DNA of 8,182 nt from Chitinophaga pinensis (GTDB lineage Bacteria; Bacteroidota; Bacteroidia; AKYH767-A; OLB10), in NCBI GenBank assembly GCA_945872015.1, contig CAMBYJ010000072.1, positions 1 through 8,182 on the forward strand, written 5' to 3'. Below are positions 1 through 6,187 of the stretch, piece by piece. Position numbers and translations under genes: made by a program. Position 1 is the stretch's first letter. Each line of letters begins with the position of its first letter. The notes under the pieces are model-generated. The model ran no database searches. It was given only the letters and a program-made list of their open reading frames with translations, and had not been told where the DNA came from.

Positions 1-537
1 GTGAGTAAGTTTAATGCTGAACGTGAAGTATGGCGTGCTCATGCTGAAGGTCTGCCAGTGAACATAGTTAATCCTTCAATTGTTTTAGGTCCTGGTAACT
101 GGATATCAGATAGCTCATCGTTGTTTATGAAAATTAAAAACAAGTTTCCTTTTTATACCGATGGGGTGAGTGGATTTGTTGGAGTGGAAGATGTTGCGAA
201 AGCCATTATCGAACTAAATAAGAGTACCATTAATGGCGAACGTTATATTCTTAATTCATCGAATATTTCTTTTCAGGAATTGTTTAATCAAATTGCAGAA
301 GCGCTGAATGTTAAACCACCATCAATGAAAGTTCCTTTTTATTTATCGCAAGTGGTTTGGCGACTTGAATGGATGAAATATAGAATTACAGGACAAAAAC
401 CCTTTATCACGAAGGAGACTGCCTATTCTGCACATCAGAAAAGATACTATAACGGAAATAAAATTTTAAAGGATTTAAGTTTTAAATACGAGTCAATTGA
501 CCAAGTAGTTAAATCTGTTTGTGGTTTTATTAAGTAA
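1..537 (+). CDS. NAD-dependent epimerase/dehydratase-like protein (extended SDR), C-terminal half; 5' end outside window
   Basis: This is the C-terminal 178 residues of an extended short-chain dehydrogenase/reductase. Residue 3 is a lysine in the context SKFNAER, matching the K of the SDR active-site YxxxK motif; the tyrosine would be two codons before base 1. It is followed by the usual NPSIVLGPG stretch (residues 24-32) and, at about residue 62, the GVEDVA segment common in this family. The first codon is GTG, but it sits inside the catalytic motif, so it is not a real start. The Rossmann GxxGxxG nucleotide-binding half, roughly 150 residues, must lie upstream. The C-terminal substrate-binding region is too variable to name a substrate; nucleotide-sugar epimerase and dihydroflavonol-reductase-like families are both possible. 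The stop codon (535-537) directly abuts the stop of the convergent DUF983 gene. Confidence 0.85.
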   Translation: MSKFNAEREVWRAHAEGLPVNIVNPSIVLGPGNWISDSSSLFMKIKNKFPFYTDGVSGFVGVEDVAKAIIELNKSTINGERYILNSSNISFQELFNQIAEALNVKPPSMKVPFYLSQVVWRLEWMKYRITGQKPFITKETAYSAHQKRYYNGNKILKDLSFKYESIDQVVKSVCGFIK

Positions 538-936
538 TTACGCTGCTTTTTTAGCTTGAACTTCTTTTTGAATCTCAGGCTTAAATTTAATAAAGAAATT
601 CAGCCATATTACTCTTGATGTTCTGAATGTCCATGGTGCCAAAACAAGTAAAAAAAGTGTAAGTGCAATAATATACGTTAGTGCATCAAACGTTGGAAAC
701 AGTACAATGTATGCTACAAAAATAGAAACGGCTATGGCTACCGTTAGTGCATAGCTAACATACATTGCTCCGTAATAATACCCAGGCTCCCTTTCAAAGT
801 CTAATTCACATTTATCACATGAGTGCTTCATGTTGGTAATGTTTTTTAGATCGTAAGAACTTTTGTTTGCATAAATATCGCCTTCTAAACAACGGGGACA
901 TTTATGATTAAAGATGGAATATAATTTGGCAATCAT
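538..936 (-). CDS. DUF983 family zinc-ribbon membrane protein
   Basis: This 132-residue protein matches the layout of the DUF983 family. An N-terminal zinc-ribbon-like module has two cysteine pairs, CPRC (C13, C16) and CDKC (C40, C43). The family signature around EPGYYYGAMYVSYAL (residues 50-64) follows. Two strongly hydrophobic helices come next, roughly residues 60-80 and 85-105, and a short basic tail ends the protein. Zinc binding by the four cysteines is inferred from spacing; the biochemical role of the family is not established. The family is common in Bacteroidota. The gene is the last of the minus-strand block, 81 bp downstream of the PH-domain gene, with a promoter-like -7 box 20 nt before its ATG, so it is probably transcribed separately. 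Its stop touches the stop of the convergent SDR gene with no spacer, leaving no room for a terminator between them. Confidence 0.88.
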   Translation of the reverse strand: MIAKLYSIFNHKCPRCLEGDIYANKSSYDLKNITNMKHSCDKCELDFEREPGYYYGAMYVSYALTVAIAVSIFVAYIVLFPTFDALTYIIALTLFLLVLAPWTFRTSRVIWLNFFIKFKPEIQKEVQAKKAA

Positions 937-956
937 TTGAGTTTATTTTAGCAGTA

Positions 957-987
957 CAAATTTATGATTTCATAAAATTATTTTCAG
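957..987 (-). promoter_or_regulatory. Candidate promoter of the DUF983 gene
   Basis: On the minus strand TAAATTTG (957-964) is a perfect match to the Bacteroidota -7 box TAnnTTTG, 20 nt before the DUF983 ATG. Upstream, the best -33 element is only CTG (985-987), with a 20-nt spacer instead of a good TTG at about 19 nt. A strong -7 with a weak -33 fits an activator-dependent promoter, and a palindrome overlaps this -33. The reading is inferred from consensus matching only. Confidence 0.45.
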
Positions 988-1016
988 TGACAATTATCAC
1001 ATTTTGAATTTTATGA
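970..1016. repeat. AT-rich 10-bp inverted repeat enclosing the CRP-like palindrome
   Basis: The arms tcataaaatt (970-979) and aattttatga (1007-1016) are perfect reverse complements separated by 27 nt, and the CRP/FNR-like palindrome lies between them. The structure starts 2 nt after the stop of the PH-domain gene. As RNA it would form an AU-only outer stem with a nested inner stem and no U-tract after it, so it is a poor intrinsic terminator. It may be part of the DUF983 control region. Confidence 0.4.
986..1001 (-). promoter_or_regulatory. CRP/FNR-like palindrome upstream of the DUF983 gene
   Basis: On the minus strand the 16-mer reads TGTGA-TAATTG-TCACT. It matches the CRP consensus TGTGA-N6-TCACA at nine of ten arm positions. 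Its centre is about 40 nt upstream of the start site implied by the -7 box at 957-964, close to the -41.5 position of class II activator sites. Which regulator would bind is unknown; Bacteroidota encode several CRP/FNR-family proteins. It could also be a chance palindrome or part of an RNA hairpin following the PH-domain gene. Confidence 0.35.
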
Positions 1017-1017
1017 T

Positions 1018-1497
1018 TCAATTTTTTTTGTGTTTGATTAGTTCATCAAAAAACAAATCATCGTGAATACTCAACAAGTATTTTTTCTTACCTGCATTCA
1101 ATAGCACCAGATTTTCATTATTGCCTGTATAACGGTGATGTCGCCCTAGTTTGTTGGAAGAAAACAAGCCGAAATATCCAAACAATCCTCCAGATCCAAA
1201 TAGGCGCATACTGAATCCTGGTTCTGTGCGAAAGACTTCTTGTATTGTCGATAATTTAATTTTAATTGAACCAAGTGGGCGGTGTATCAACAAAGTTTCA
1301 GTTGTGATTTCATAAGAAACTGGATGAAGCATCCATGTAATAAAATAAGTTATAAAAAGAAATAATGCTGTTATATCTAGTATCACATTATTGTTGTCTA
1401 TAAAAGTGTATTGAGCGAAAATCATTACAAAGGGAATGGCAATAACAAAGGTTGAAATAATTTTTGTGGTAAGATCGAATTTTAGTTGCTGCTTCAT
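1018..1497 (-). CDS. Small membrane protein with bacterial PH-like domain
   Basis: This is a 159-residue protein with two predicted transmembrane helices near the N-terminus (about residues 11-30 and 38-57) followed by a roughly 90-residue domain resembling the bacterial pleckstrin-homology (bPH) families. The post-helix pattern is strand-rich: HPVSYEI, then TLLIHRPLGSIKIKL, then IQEVFR. The glycine/phenylalanine-rich GSGGLFGYFG (101-110) recurs in small PH-domain membrane proteins of Bacteroidota. The C-terminus is lysine-rich. The likely topology is a membrane hairpin with the PH domain in the cytoplasm. No ligand or function is known. The ATG lies only 12-13 nt from the end of the terminator hairpin of the upstream HU-like/SPOR gene, and I found no separate promoter, so expression may depend on read-through. 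Family assignment is fairly sure; function is unknown. Confidence 0.75.
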   Translation of the reverse strand: MKQQLKFDLTTKIISTFVIAIPFVMIFAQYTFIDNNNVILDITALFLFITYFITWMLHPVSYEITTETLLIHRPLGSIKIKLSTIQEVFRTEPGFSMRLFGSGGLFGYFGLFSSNKLGRHHRYTGNNENLVLLNAGKKKYLLSIHDDLFFDELIKHKKN

Positions 1498-1508
1498 TTT
1501 AAGGGTAT

Positions 1509-1539
1509 AAAAAAACCATCAACAGAATTGATGGTTTTT
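1509..1539 (-). terminator. Intrinsic terminator of the HU-like/SPOR gene
   Basis: There is a perfect 12-bp stem, aaaaaccatcaa (1511-1522) with ttgatggttttt (1528-1539), around a 5-nt loop. Read on the minus strand the stem is followed by a run of Ts, the classic rho-independent form. It lies 22 nt after the HU-like/SPOR stop codon. Because the other side is also A/T-rich, it could act in both directions, but no plus-strand gene reads into it. Confidence 0.8.
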
Positions 1540-1561
1540 AGAATTAGGTTTTTAGGTATTA

Positions 1562-2761
1562 TTATTTTTTATAAATCCAGGCATTCTTTTCATAGGTAGC
1601 CTGAATGTTTTCTAGTAATGGTTGAAGTTCAGTTTCACTATTTGCACTAACAAGGCTTACAACCCAATATCCACGTTTGTTTTTACCTGCTATCACAGCA
1701 GAATACCCATCAGCTTGTGCTTTCTTGATATAGTTATTTGCATTGTCTTTAATTGAAAAAACTCCTCCAATAACATGATATTTTTTCAAAGTAACCGAGC
1801 TATTGATTTCAGAAGATGAAGAATTTTCAGTCTTGTTAATATCAACTGGTTTGGCTACTTCCGTATGGACAGGCTTTACTACGACTTTATTGATTTCTTT
1901 AACAGCATTAGTTGATGTTACCGTAGATTCACCCGCTAAAATTTTTCTGGTTTTTTCTTCTACATCTCTATCAAACGCATCTTGTAATGCCTTTGCTGTT
2001 TCTTCAATCATTTTTTGATTGAAAGAATCGTTTTGGTCTTCAATTACAACTGGTGAAATTCCACTTTGATTGTTAGCTGCAGGGATTTCAAAAGTAGTTG
2101 ATGCTTCTTTCTTTACTTCTGGACGGTCATCAACATTGATTTCTCTTGGAGCAGGAACACTAATTATATTTCCAAGGTTGTTATTTAATGTATGAACAAC
2201 TCTCGGATTGAAAATCATAATTGCTAATACAGCAGCTGCTGGTACTAACTCAATAATTTTCCAAAGTTTCGTTTTGCGTTTACCTGGTGTTGTGACTTTT
2301 TGCTTATCTCCTTGCACAACTTCCATTGGTACTTCTTCACGCTTAATAGCTGGTGAATGAAGAGTAGTCATTCCAAAGGAAGAAAGTAAGAAGTTGGAGT
2401 TTGTTTCAGGTTCAAATTGCAGATGCTTTTCCATATCCATAGAAAGCGTTCCTACTTCATCAATACTAATTTGCTCTCCTAGTGCTAATTTTCTGAAAAC
2501 ATTATCTACATAATCACTGATAACTTCATTAGCTTCGTGATAGGTGATATTTTCTTCCTGACTGATATAATGCGCCAATAATCCATCGTTAGTACGCAAG
2601 CTGGAATTGAATGCAACTTTCTTTGATGGTGGCGTAAATGTATGTTGTGAGGGATTTAAAAAAGTAGATCGCGTATTAGATACGAAACCTCCTAATCCTG
2701 GAATGATTACACAATCATTGGTAAATAAAAGTTCACAAATGTATTGGTCAGGTCTTACCAT
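1562..2761 (-). CDS. HU-like (CCDC81-type) domain protein with SPOR domain, membrane-anchored
   Basis: This 399-residue protein joins two modules across a membrane. Residues 1-60 (YICELLFTNDCVIIPGLGGF) and about 61-135 (ending VGTLSMDMEKHLQFEPE) resemble the paired HU/IHF-fold domains of the bacterial HU-CCDC81 type. A basic patch (KRKTK, 161-165) precedes one hydrophobic helix (about 167-185). An acidic, low-complexity linker (about 200-320) leads to a C-terminal SPOR domain (about 325-399, YHVIGGVFS to WIYKK). SPOR domains bind peptidoglycan stripped of stem peptides at division sites, so the expected topology is HU-like domain in the cytoplasm and SPOR in the periplasm. This would link something inside the cell (DNA or protein) to septal wall; that role is inference. 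Such fusions are typical of Bacteroidota. The gene has its own candidate promoter and a strong terminator, so it appears monocistronic. Confidence 0.85.
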   Translation of the reverse strand: MVRPDQYICELLFTNDCVIIPGLGGFVSNTRSTFLNPSQHTFTPPSKKVAFNSSLRTNDGLLAHYISQEENITYHEANEVISDYVDNVFRKLALGEQISIDEVGTLSMDMEKHLQFEPETNSNFLLSSFGMTTLHSPAIKREEVPMEVVQGDKQKVTTPGKRKTKLWKIIELVPAAAVLAIMIFNPRVVHTLNNNLGNIISVPAPREINVDDRPEVKKEASTTFEIPAANNQSGISPVVIEDQNDSFNQKMIEETAKALQDAFDRDVEEKTRKILAGESTVTSTNAVKEINKVVVKPVHTEVAKPVDINKTENSSSSEINSSVTLKKYHVIGGVFSIKDNANNYIKKAQADGYSAVIAGKNKRGYWVVSLVSANSETELQPLLENIQATYEKNAWIYKK

Positions 2762-2779
2762 GGGTTAGCAATTGAATTA

Positions 2780-2809
2780 CGAAGATAGCAGAAAGTTCAC
2801 TATGAACAA
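2780..2809 (-). promoter_or_regulatory. Candidate promoter of the HU-like/SPOR gene
   Basis: On the minus strand TTG (2807-2809) is followed by exactly 19 nt and then TATCTTCG (2780-2787), one mismatch from the Bacteroidota -7 box TAnnTTTG. The ATG is 18 nt further on, giving a leader of only about a dozen bases. Spacing and position are both typical, and this is the best candidate I found in the 84-bp gap after kdsB. Confidence 0.5.
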
Positions 2810-2822
2810 GGGTTATGAACAA
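2795..2822. repeat. Overlapping inverted and direct repeats in the HU-like/SPOR promoter (possible operator)
   Basis: An inverted repeat gttca-cta-tgaac (2795-2807) lies in the spacer between the proposed -33 and -7 elements. Its right half belongs to a 9-bp direct repeat, tatgaacaa at 2801-2809 and again at 2814-2822, starting 13 bp apart. Repeated half-sites across a promoter suggest a regulator-binding site, but no regulator is identified and short repeats can arise by chance in AT-rich DNA. Confidence 0.35.
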
Positions 2823-2845
2823 TCAAACACGTAAATAGCTAGAAA

Positions 2846-3571
2846 TTAGAGGTTTTTAAGTCGTGATAAGTCTTCAGGAGTGTCGATTGCGACTGTATTT
2901 TCAGTGGTTCCCGCTGTCATAATGCTATACCCATTCTCCAACCACCTTAGCTGTTCCAACGATTCAGCCATCTCTAAAACACCCTGTTTTAGCTGTGTTA
3001 GTTGTGGCAGCACGGTCGACTGATACCCATAGATTCCAATATGCTTGTAATACGTTCCGTGGTTTAGCCAGTCGTTAATGTCAACCCCTTTTTGAAATGG
3101 TATTGGCTGGCGACTAAAATATAAAGCATCGCCCTTATTACTTAAAACAACTTTTGGCGAATTGATATTGGTAAGTTCTTCTGTATTGTCAATTTTTTTT
3201 ACGAGCGTTGCGATAGGTGCTCCATTTTTTAAAAGTGAAGCAATAGCATTTATCTGACTAGGCTGAATGTAAGGTTCATCACCTTGAATATTCACCACCG
3301 CTTTCCATTCACCCTCAAAATTAGTTAATGCTTCTGCACAACGATCTGTTCCGCTTGGATGATTCTCGGATGTCATCACAACGTTTCCACCAAAGCTTCT
3401 AACGGCATCGGCAATACGAACATCGTCAGTAGCTACAACAATAGCATCTAAGTCGGATTTTAAAGCCTGCTCATACACACGTTGAATCATTGGCTTTCCA
3501 TCAATGATTACTAATGGTTTGCCAGGAAAACGAGTTGATGCGTAGCGCGCAGGAATAATTCCTAAAATCAT
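2846..3571 (-). CDS. kdsB: 3-deoxy-manno-octulosonate cytidylyltransferase (CMP-Kdo synthetase)
   Basis: KdsB activates Kdo for lipopolysaccharide inner-core synthesis in the cytoplasm: CTP plus Kdo gives CMP-Kdo and pyrophosphate. The 241-residue length is normal. Visible family motifs are the N-terminal nucleotide-binding PARYASTRFPGKPL (7-20), ATDD (47-50), HPSGTDRCAEA (71-81), NIQGDEP (94-100) with D98 as the expected magnesium ligand, SRQPIPF (153-159), YKHIGIYGY (175-183), ESLEQLRWLENG (203-214) and the C-terminal AIDTPEDL (228-235) with the second expected metal ligand D230. All key residues appear intact. Its ATG is 3 nt after the stop of the large surface-protein gene, so the two are almost certainly co-transcribed and perhaps translationally coupled. 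Its presence indicates a Gram-negative outer membrane with Kdo-containing LPS. Confidence 0.97.
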   Translation of the reverse strand: MILGIIPARYASTRFPGKPLVIIDGKPMIQRVYEQALKSDLDAIVVATDDVRIADAVRSFGGNVVMTSENHPSGTDRCAEALTNFEGEWKAVVNIQGDEPYIQPSQINAIASLLKNGAPIATLVKKIDNTEELTNINSPKVVLSNKGDALYFSRQPIPFQKGVDINDWLNHGTYYKHIGIYGYQSTVLPQLTQLKQGVLEMAESLEQLRWLENGYSIMTAGTTENTVAIDTPEDLSRLKNL

Positions 3572-3574
3572 TTT

Positions 3575-6160
3575 TTATCGGATTAATTCAATTGTTCCGT
3601 TAATATTACGTGGAAGTAGTTCTCCATTAGCTGAAGTTTCATAAACCGTGCAAATGAAAAAGTAAACACCAGCAGGAGCTTCTTCGTCATTGTTGTTTTT
3701 CTTTCCATTCCAGTTAATGTCAATATCGGTTGTTTCAAACATTAATGCACCCCAACGATTAAACACTTTAAATGTAATATCCTGAACATCACGATAAGGA
3801 AAAATTGGATGATATAAATCGTTGATGTTATCTGAATTCGGAGTGAATACATTTGGTAATTCGTAAGTCGGACATGGATCAATACATAAGGTATCTGAAC
3901 ATAAACTGATATTTCCTGCCGAGTCTACGGCTGTAAGGTAATAGCATCCTGCAATTGAAACCGGGTTGTTGTATATGTAACTTCCTGTTAGTCCGTTTTC
4001 AGTTGTAATTAACGCATAGCTGTTTTCTCGTGCTCCCTTGAAATATAAATTTACTTTTTCAATATCACTTCCACATATTGCATCATAATTCCAGCTAATT
4101 GTATCAATTAAATTCAAACAGTTTCCGTTAAGTGTAATGGTCGGCGGACAAGGAGCAACATTGTCTAACGGTGTTGCACATCCGATTTGTGATTTGTTCA
4201 TAATCGGATTAACTAATCCGGTATCTAAATAGCTGCCATACGATTTTACATAATAGCAATATTCAACGCCATTTGTTAAGCTGTCATCTATATAAGTGTT
4301 GCTTGCACTATTCCCAATTAAGTTAAAATTTCCTGGACTTACTTCTCTGTAAACTTCATAACTCGAATTATTCCATGGCACATTAGCACTCCAGTTAAGT
4401 GTGTTTTGTTCATCAGATGGAGTAACACGTAAATACATGCTAGTCGCTTGTTGTGTGTTACCAATCAGAAATGTATTTCCAGGTGTTTCGTTTGAAAATG
4501 CTACGCGATAAGTATAGTTGGAATCTAAAGTATTCAAACCCGAATCAGTAAAGGTAGTATCGTTCAAATCTGTTTTTGAAACTACATCTGTAAAGGCGCC
4601 ACTTCCAGATTTTCTTTGAATCACATATTTAAATGGTCCTGGTGTTTGCGTGAAATCAAGATTGGTTGGTTTGCCCCATGCAACATAAATTTCACCGCTA
4701 TTATTTGATGTCGTATTGACATCGACGTTAGTAATTATCGGTAAATCTCTGATGAGTGTTCCACAAAACTCTATCGATGCATAACTCTCTGCACCATCAG
4801 GATAAATGGCAATTACCATGTAGCAATATTGCACTGCAGGCGCTAATCCTACTCCGTTGTTATCATCAGTAAACGTAGTATTAGAGAGTCCGTTTGTTTG
4901 TCCAATATAGTTGTAACCAGTATAAGCAGGAACACCTGTTTCACATTGTGAAGGAGTAAATCCGAAGGTTCCCTGACGACGATAAATTTTATACCCGATA
5001 GCTTGCGAGCACAAGCTAGTATCCCAATTCAGCACTAAACTATTTCCTAACGGTGTGGCATATGGGTTTTTAGGCGATGGCCCTACAACTGTGATAAACA
5101 TTGTTTCTAAATCCACTAATTGCACATTCGTGTTATTATCAACTGCTTTAAAAACAACTGTGTATTTCGACTTACGCACATGCGAGCAGTCGGTATTCCA
5201 GTTAAAAACGCCGTTATTGATTCCAACTGCAGGTGTTGAATTAAATGTTGCAGGATTATTTGCTGTAACAAATGGTCCACCTGATGCGGTTAAGGTAATA
5301 AGTTCATTATTTGGCTCTCCAACATTTACAACGAAATTTAATACCGTTCCTGCTTCAACACATGTATCATTTAATGTTGCAATTATTGGAGGTTGGTTAA
5401 CTGGTGGATAAATGGTGATTTGCATATCACGCGTCACATAACCAATATTAAATGTGCCAATACCTGGCAAGTTTCTCCATTCACGAATAATCATCGCAAC
5501 GTTGTATTCTCCAATAGTTAATGGGCTATCCCAAATTAAATCACCTGTAATACTATCCAACGAAAAAGAGTTGTTCGCTGCTGGATAAGAAAACGTTGGA
5601 ATTACTTGCCCTCCTAAACCTTTGCACTGCACTAACTCATACGACAAACTATCCCCATCAGGGTCAAAGGCGTTTGGATTATGCAAGAAGATTTGTCCTA
5701 CAGCACCATTATCAATTGGTGGTTGTAGCAAGCTAGGAGAACTATTATTTGCAATTGCTGGTGATATTACCAATTTAGTTTCAACATAAAAAGCGATGTT
5801 TACTGAGCCAGGCATATTAACAACATCTGCATTTCTATTCTCATCTAAAAAATACATCGTATAGCTTCCGCTGCCTGGATAAGTATGCGTACCAACGTAA
5901 ATATTTTTCTGTATATCAGGTCCAACGTTAGGCGTTATACTTTGACGCGGAATAGTATCTCTCGTTCCATCGCCCCACCAGAATTCTAATTCGGGTCGGT
6001 CTGCAGGACTTGATGATTTAGTATAAGTAACAATCTTTACCTCGTAAAATAAATTTGAGATTTTACGATAAGTGATTTCTCCAGCTCGGTTATGCGTTGC
6101 AAACAAAGACGAAGACAAAATACAAAAGCAAAAAAGAAAAAATAATTTCAGTTGACGCAC
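3575..6160 (-). CDS. Secreted multidomain surface protein with FN3-like repeats and T9SS type B (gliding-motility-associated) C-terminal domain
   Basis: This 861-residue protein is predicted to be secreted. The signal peptide covers residues 1-21 (hydrophobic core LKLFFLFCFCIL, cleavage after LFA). An N-terminal beta-rich domain begins THNRAGEITY, a start seen in many Bacteroidota surface proteins. A NPNAFDPDGDSLSYEL segment (161-176) recalls cadherin/Ig-like calcium-binding loops. About four FN3-like units follow (roughly 365-475, 476-575, 576-662, 663-762); the first three repeat a T-[TY]-x-D ... Y-x-Y-x-V pattern near 428, 535 and 622. The C-terminal domain (about 769-861, LPNVFTPNSDNINDLY, FNRWG, PAGVYFF, IELIR) is the CHU_C/gliding-associated type used for export by the type IX system. 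No catalytic motif is visible, so an adhesin or structural role is likely. The start is GTG (6158-6160); no in-frame ATG precedes it before a stop. It sits 27 nt after mqnC and 3 nt before kdsB. Confidence 0.9.
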   Translation of the reverse strand: MRQLKLFFLFCFCILSSSLFATHNRAGEITYRKISNLFYEVKIVTYTKSSSPADRPELEFWWGDGTRDTIPRQSITPNVGPDIQKNIYVGTHTYPGSGSYTMYFLDENRNADVVNMPGSVNIAFYVETKLVISPAIANNSSPSLLQPPIDNGAVGQIFLHNPNAFDPDGDSLSYELVQCKGLGGQVIPTFSYPAANNSFSLDSITGDLIWDSPLTIGEYNVAMIIREWRNLPGIGTFNIGYVTRDMQITIYPPVNQPPIIATLNDTCVEAGTVLNFVVNVGEPNNELITLTASGGPFVTANNPATFNSTPAVGINNGVFNWNTDCSHVRKSKYTVVFKAVDNNTNVQLVDLETMFITVVGPSPKNPYATPLGNSLVLNWDTSLCSQAIGYKIYRRQGTFGFTPSQCETGVPAYTGYNYIGQTNGLSNTTFTDDNNGVGLAPAVQYCYMVIAIYPDGAESYASIEFCGTLIRDLPIITNVDVNTTSNNSGEIYVAWGKPTNLDFTQTPGPFKYVIQRKSGSGAFTDVVSKTDLNDTTFTDSGLNTLDSNYTYRVAFSNETPGNTFLIGNTQQATSMYLRVTPSDEQNTLNWSANVPWNNSSYEVYREVSPGNFNLIGNSASNTYIDDSLTNGVEYCYYVKSYGSYLDTGLVNPIMNKSQIGCATPLDNVAPCPPTITLNGNCLNLIDTISWNYDAICGSDIEKVNLYFKGARENSYALITTENGLTGSYIYNNPVSIAGCYYLTAVDSAGNISLCSDTLCIDPCPTYELPNVFTPNSDNINDLYHPIFPYRDVQDITFKVFNRWGALMFETTDIDINWNGKKNNNDEEAPAGVYFFICTVYETSANGELLPRNINGTIELIR

Positions 6161-6187
6161 CAGATAGATTGTTTTGGGTACACTAAA

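Noticed and set aside
1803..2018. 71-codon plus-strand open frame
   Set aside because: It lies wholly antisense to the linker of the HU-like/SPOR gene, its translation is low-complexity Ser/Thr/Leu and matches nothing recognisable, and no promoter is visible.
5055..5411. 118-codon plus-strand open frame
   Set aside because: It is antisense to the large surface-protein gene. The reverse frame has clear domain structure, while this one has no motif, so it is a shadow of the real gene.
3575..6160. Enzymatic domain in the surface protein
   Set aside because: I looked for glycosidase, protease and lipase motifs (for example GxSxG or HExxH) and saw none. The sequence is beta-sandwich-like throughout.
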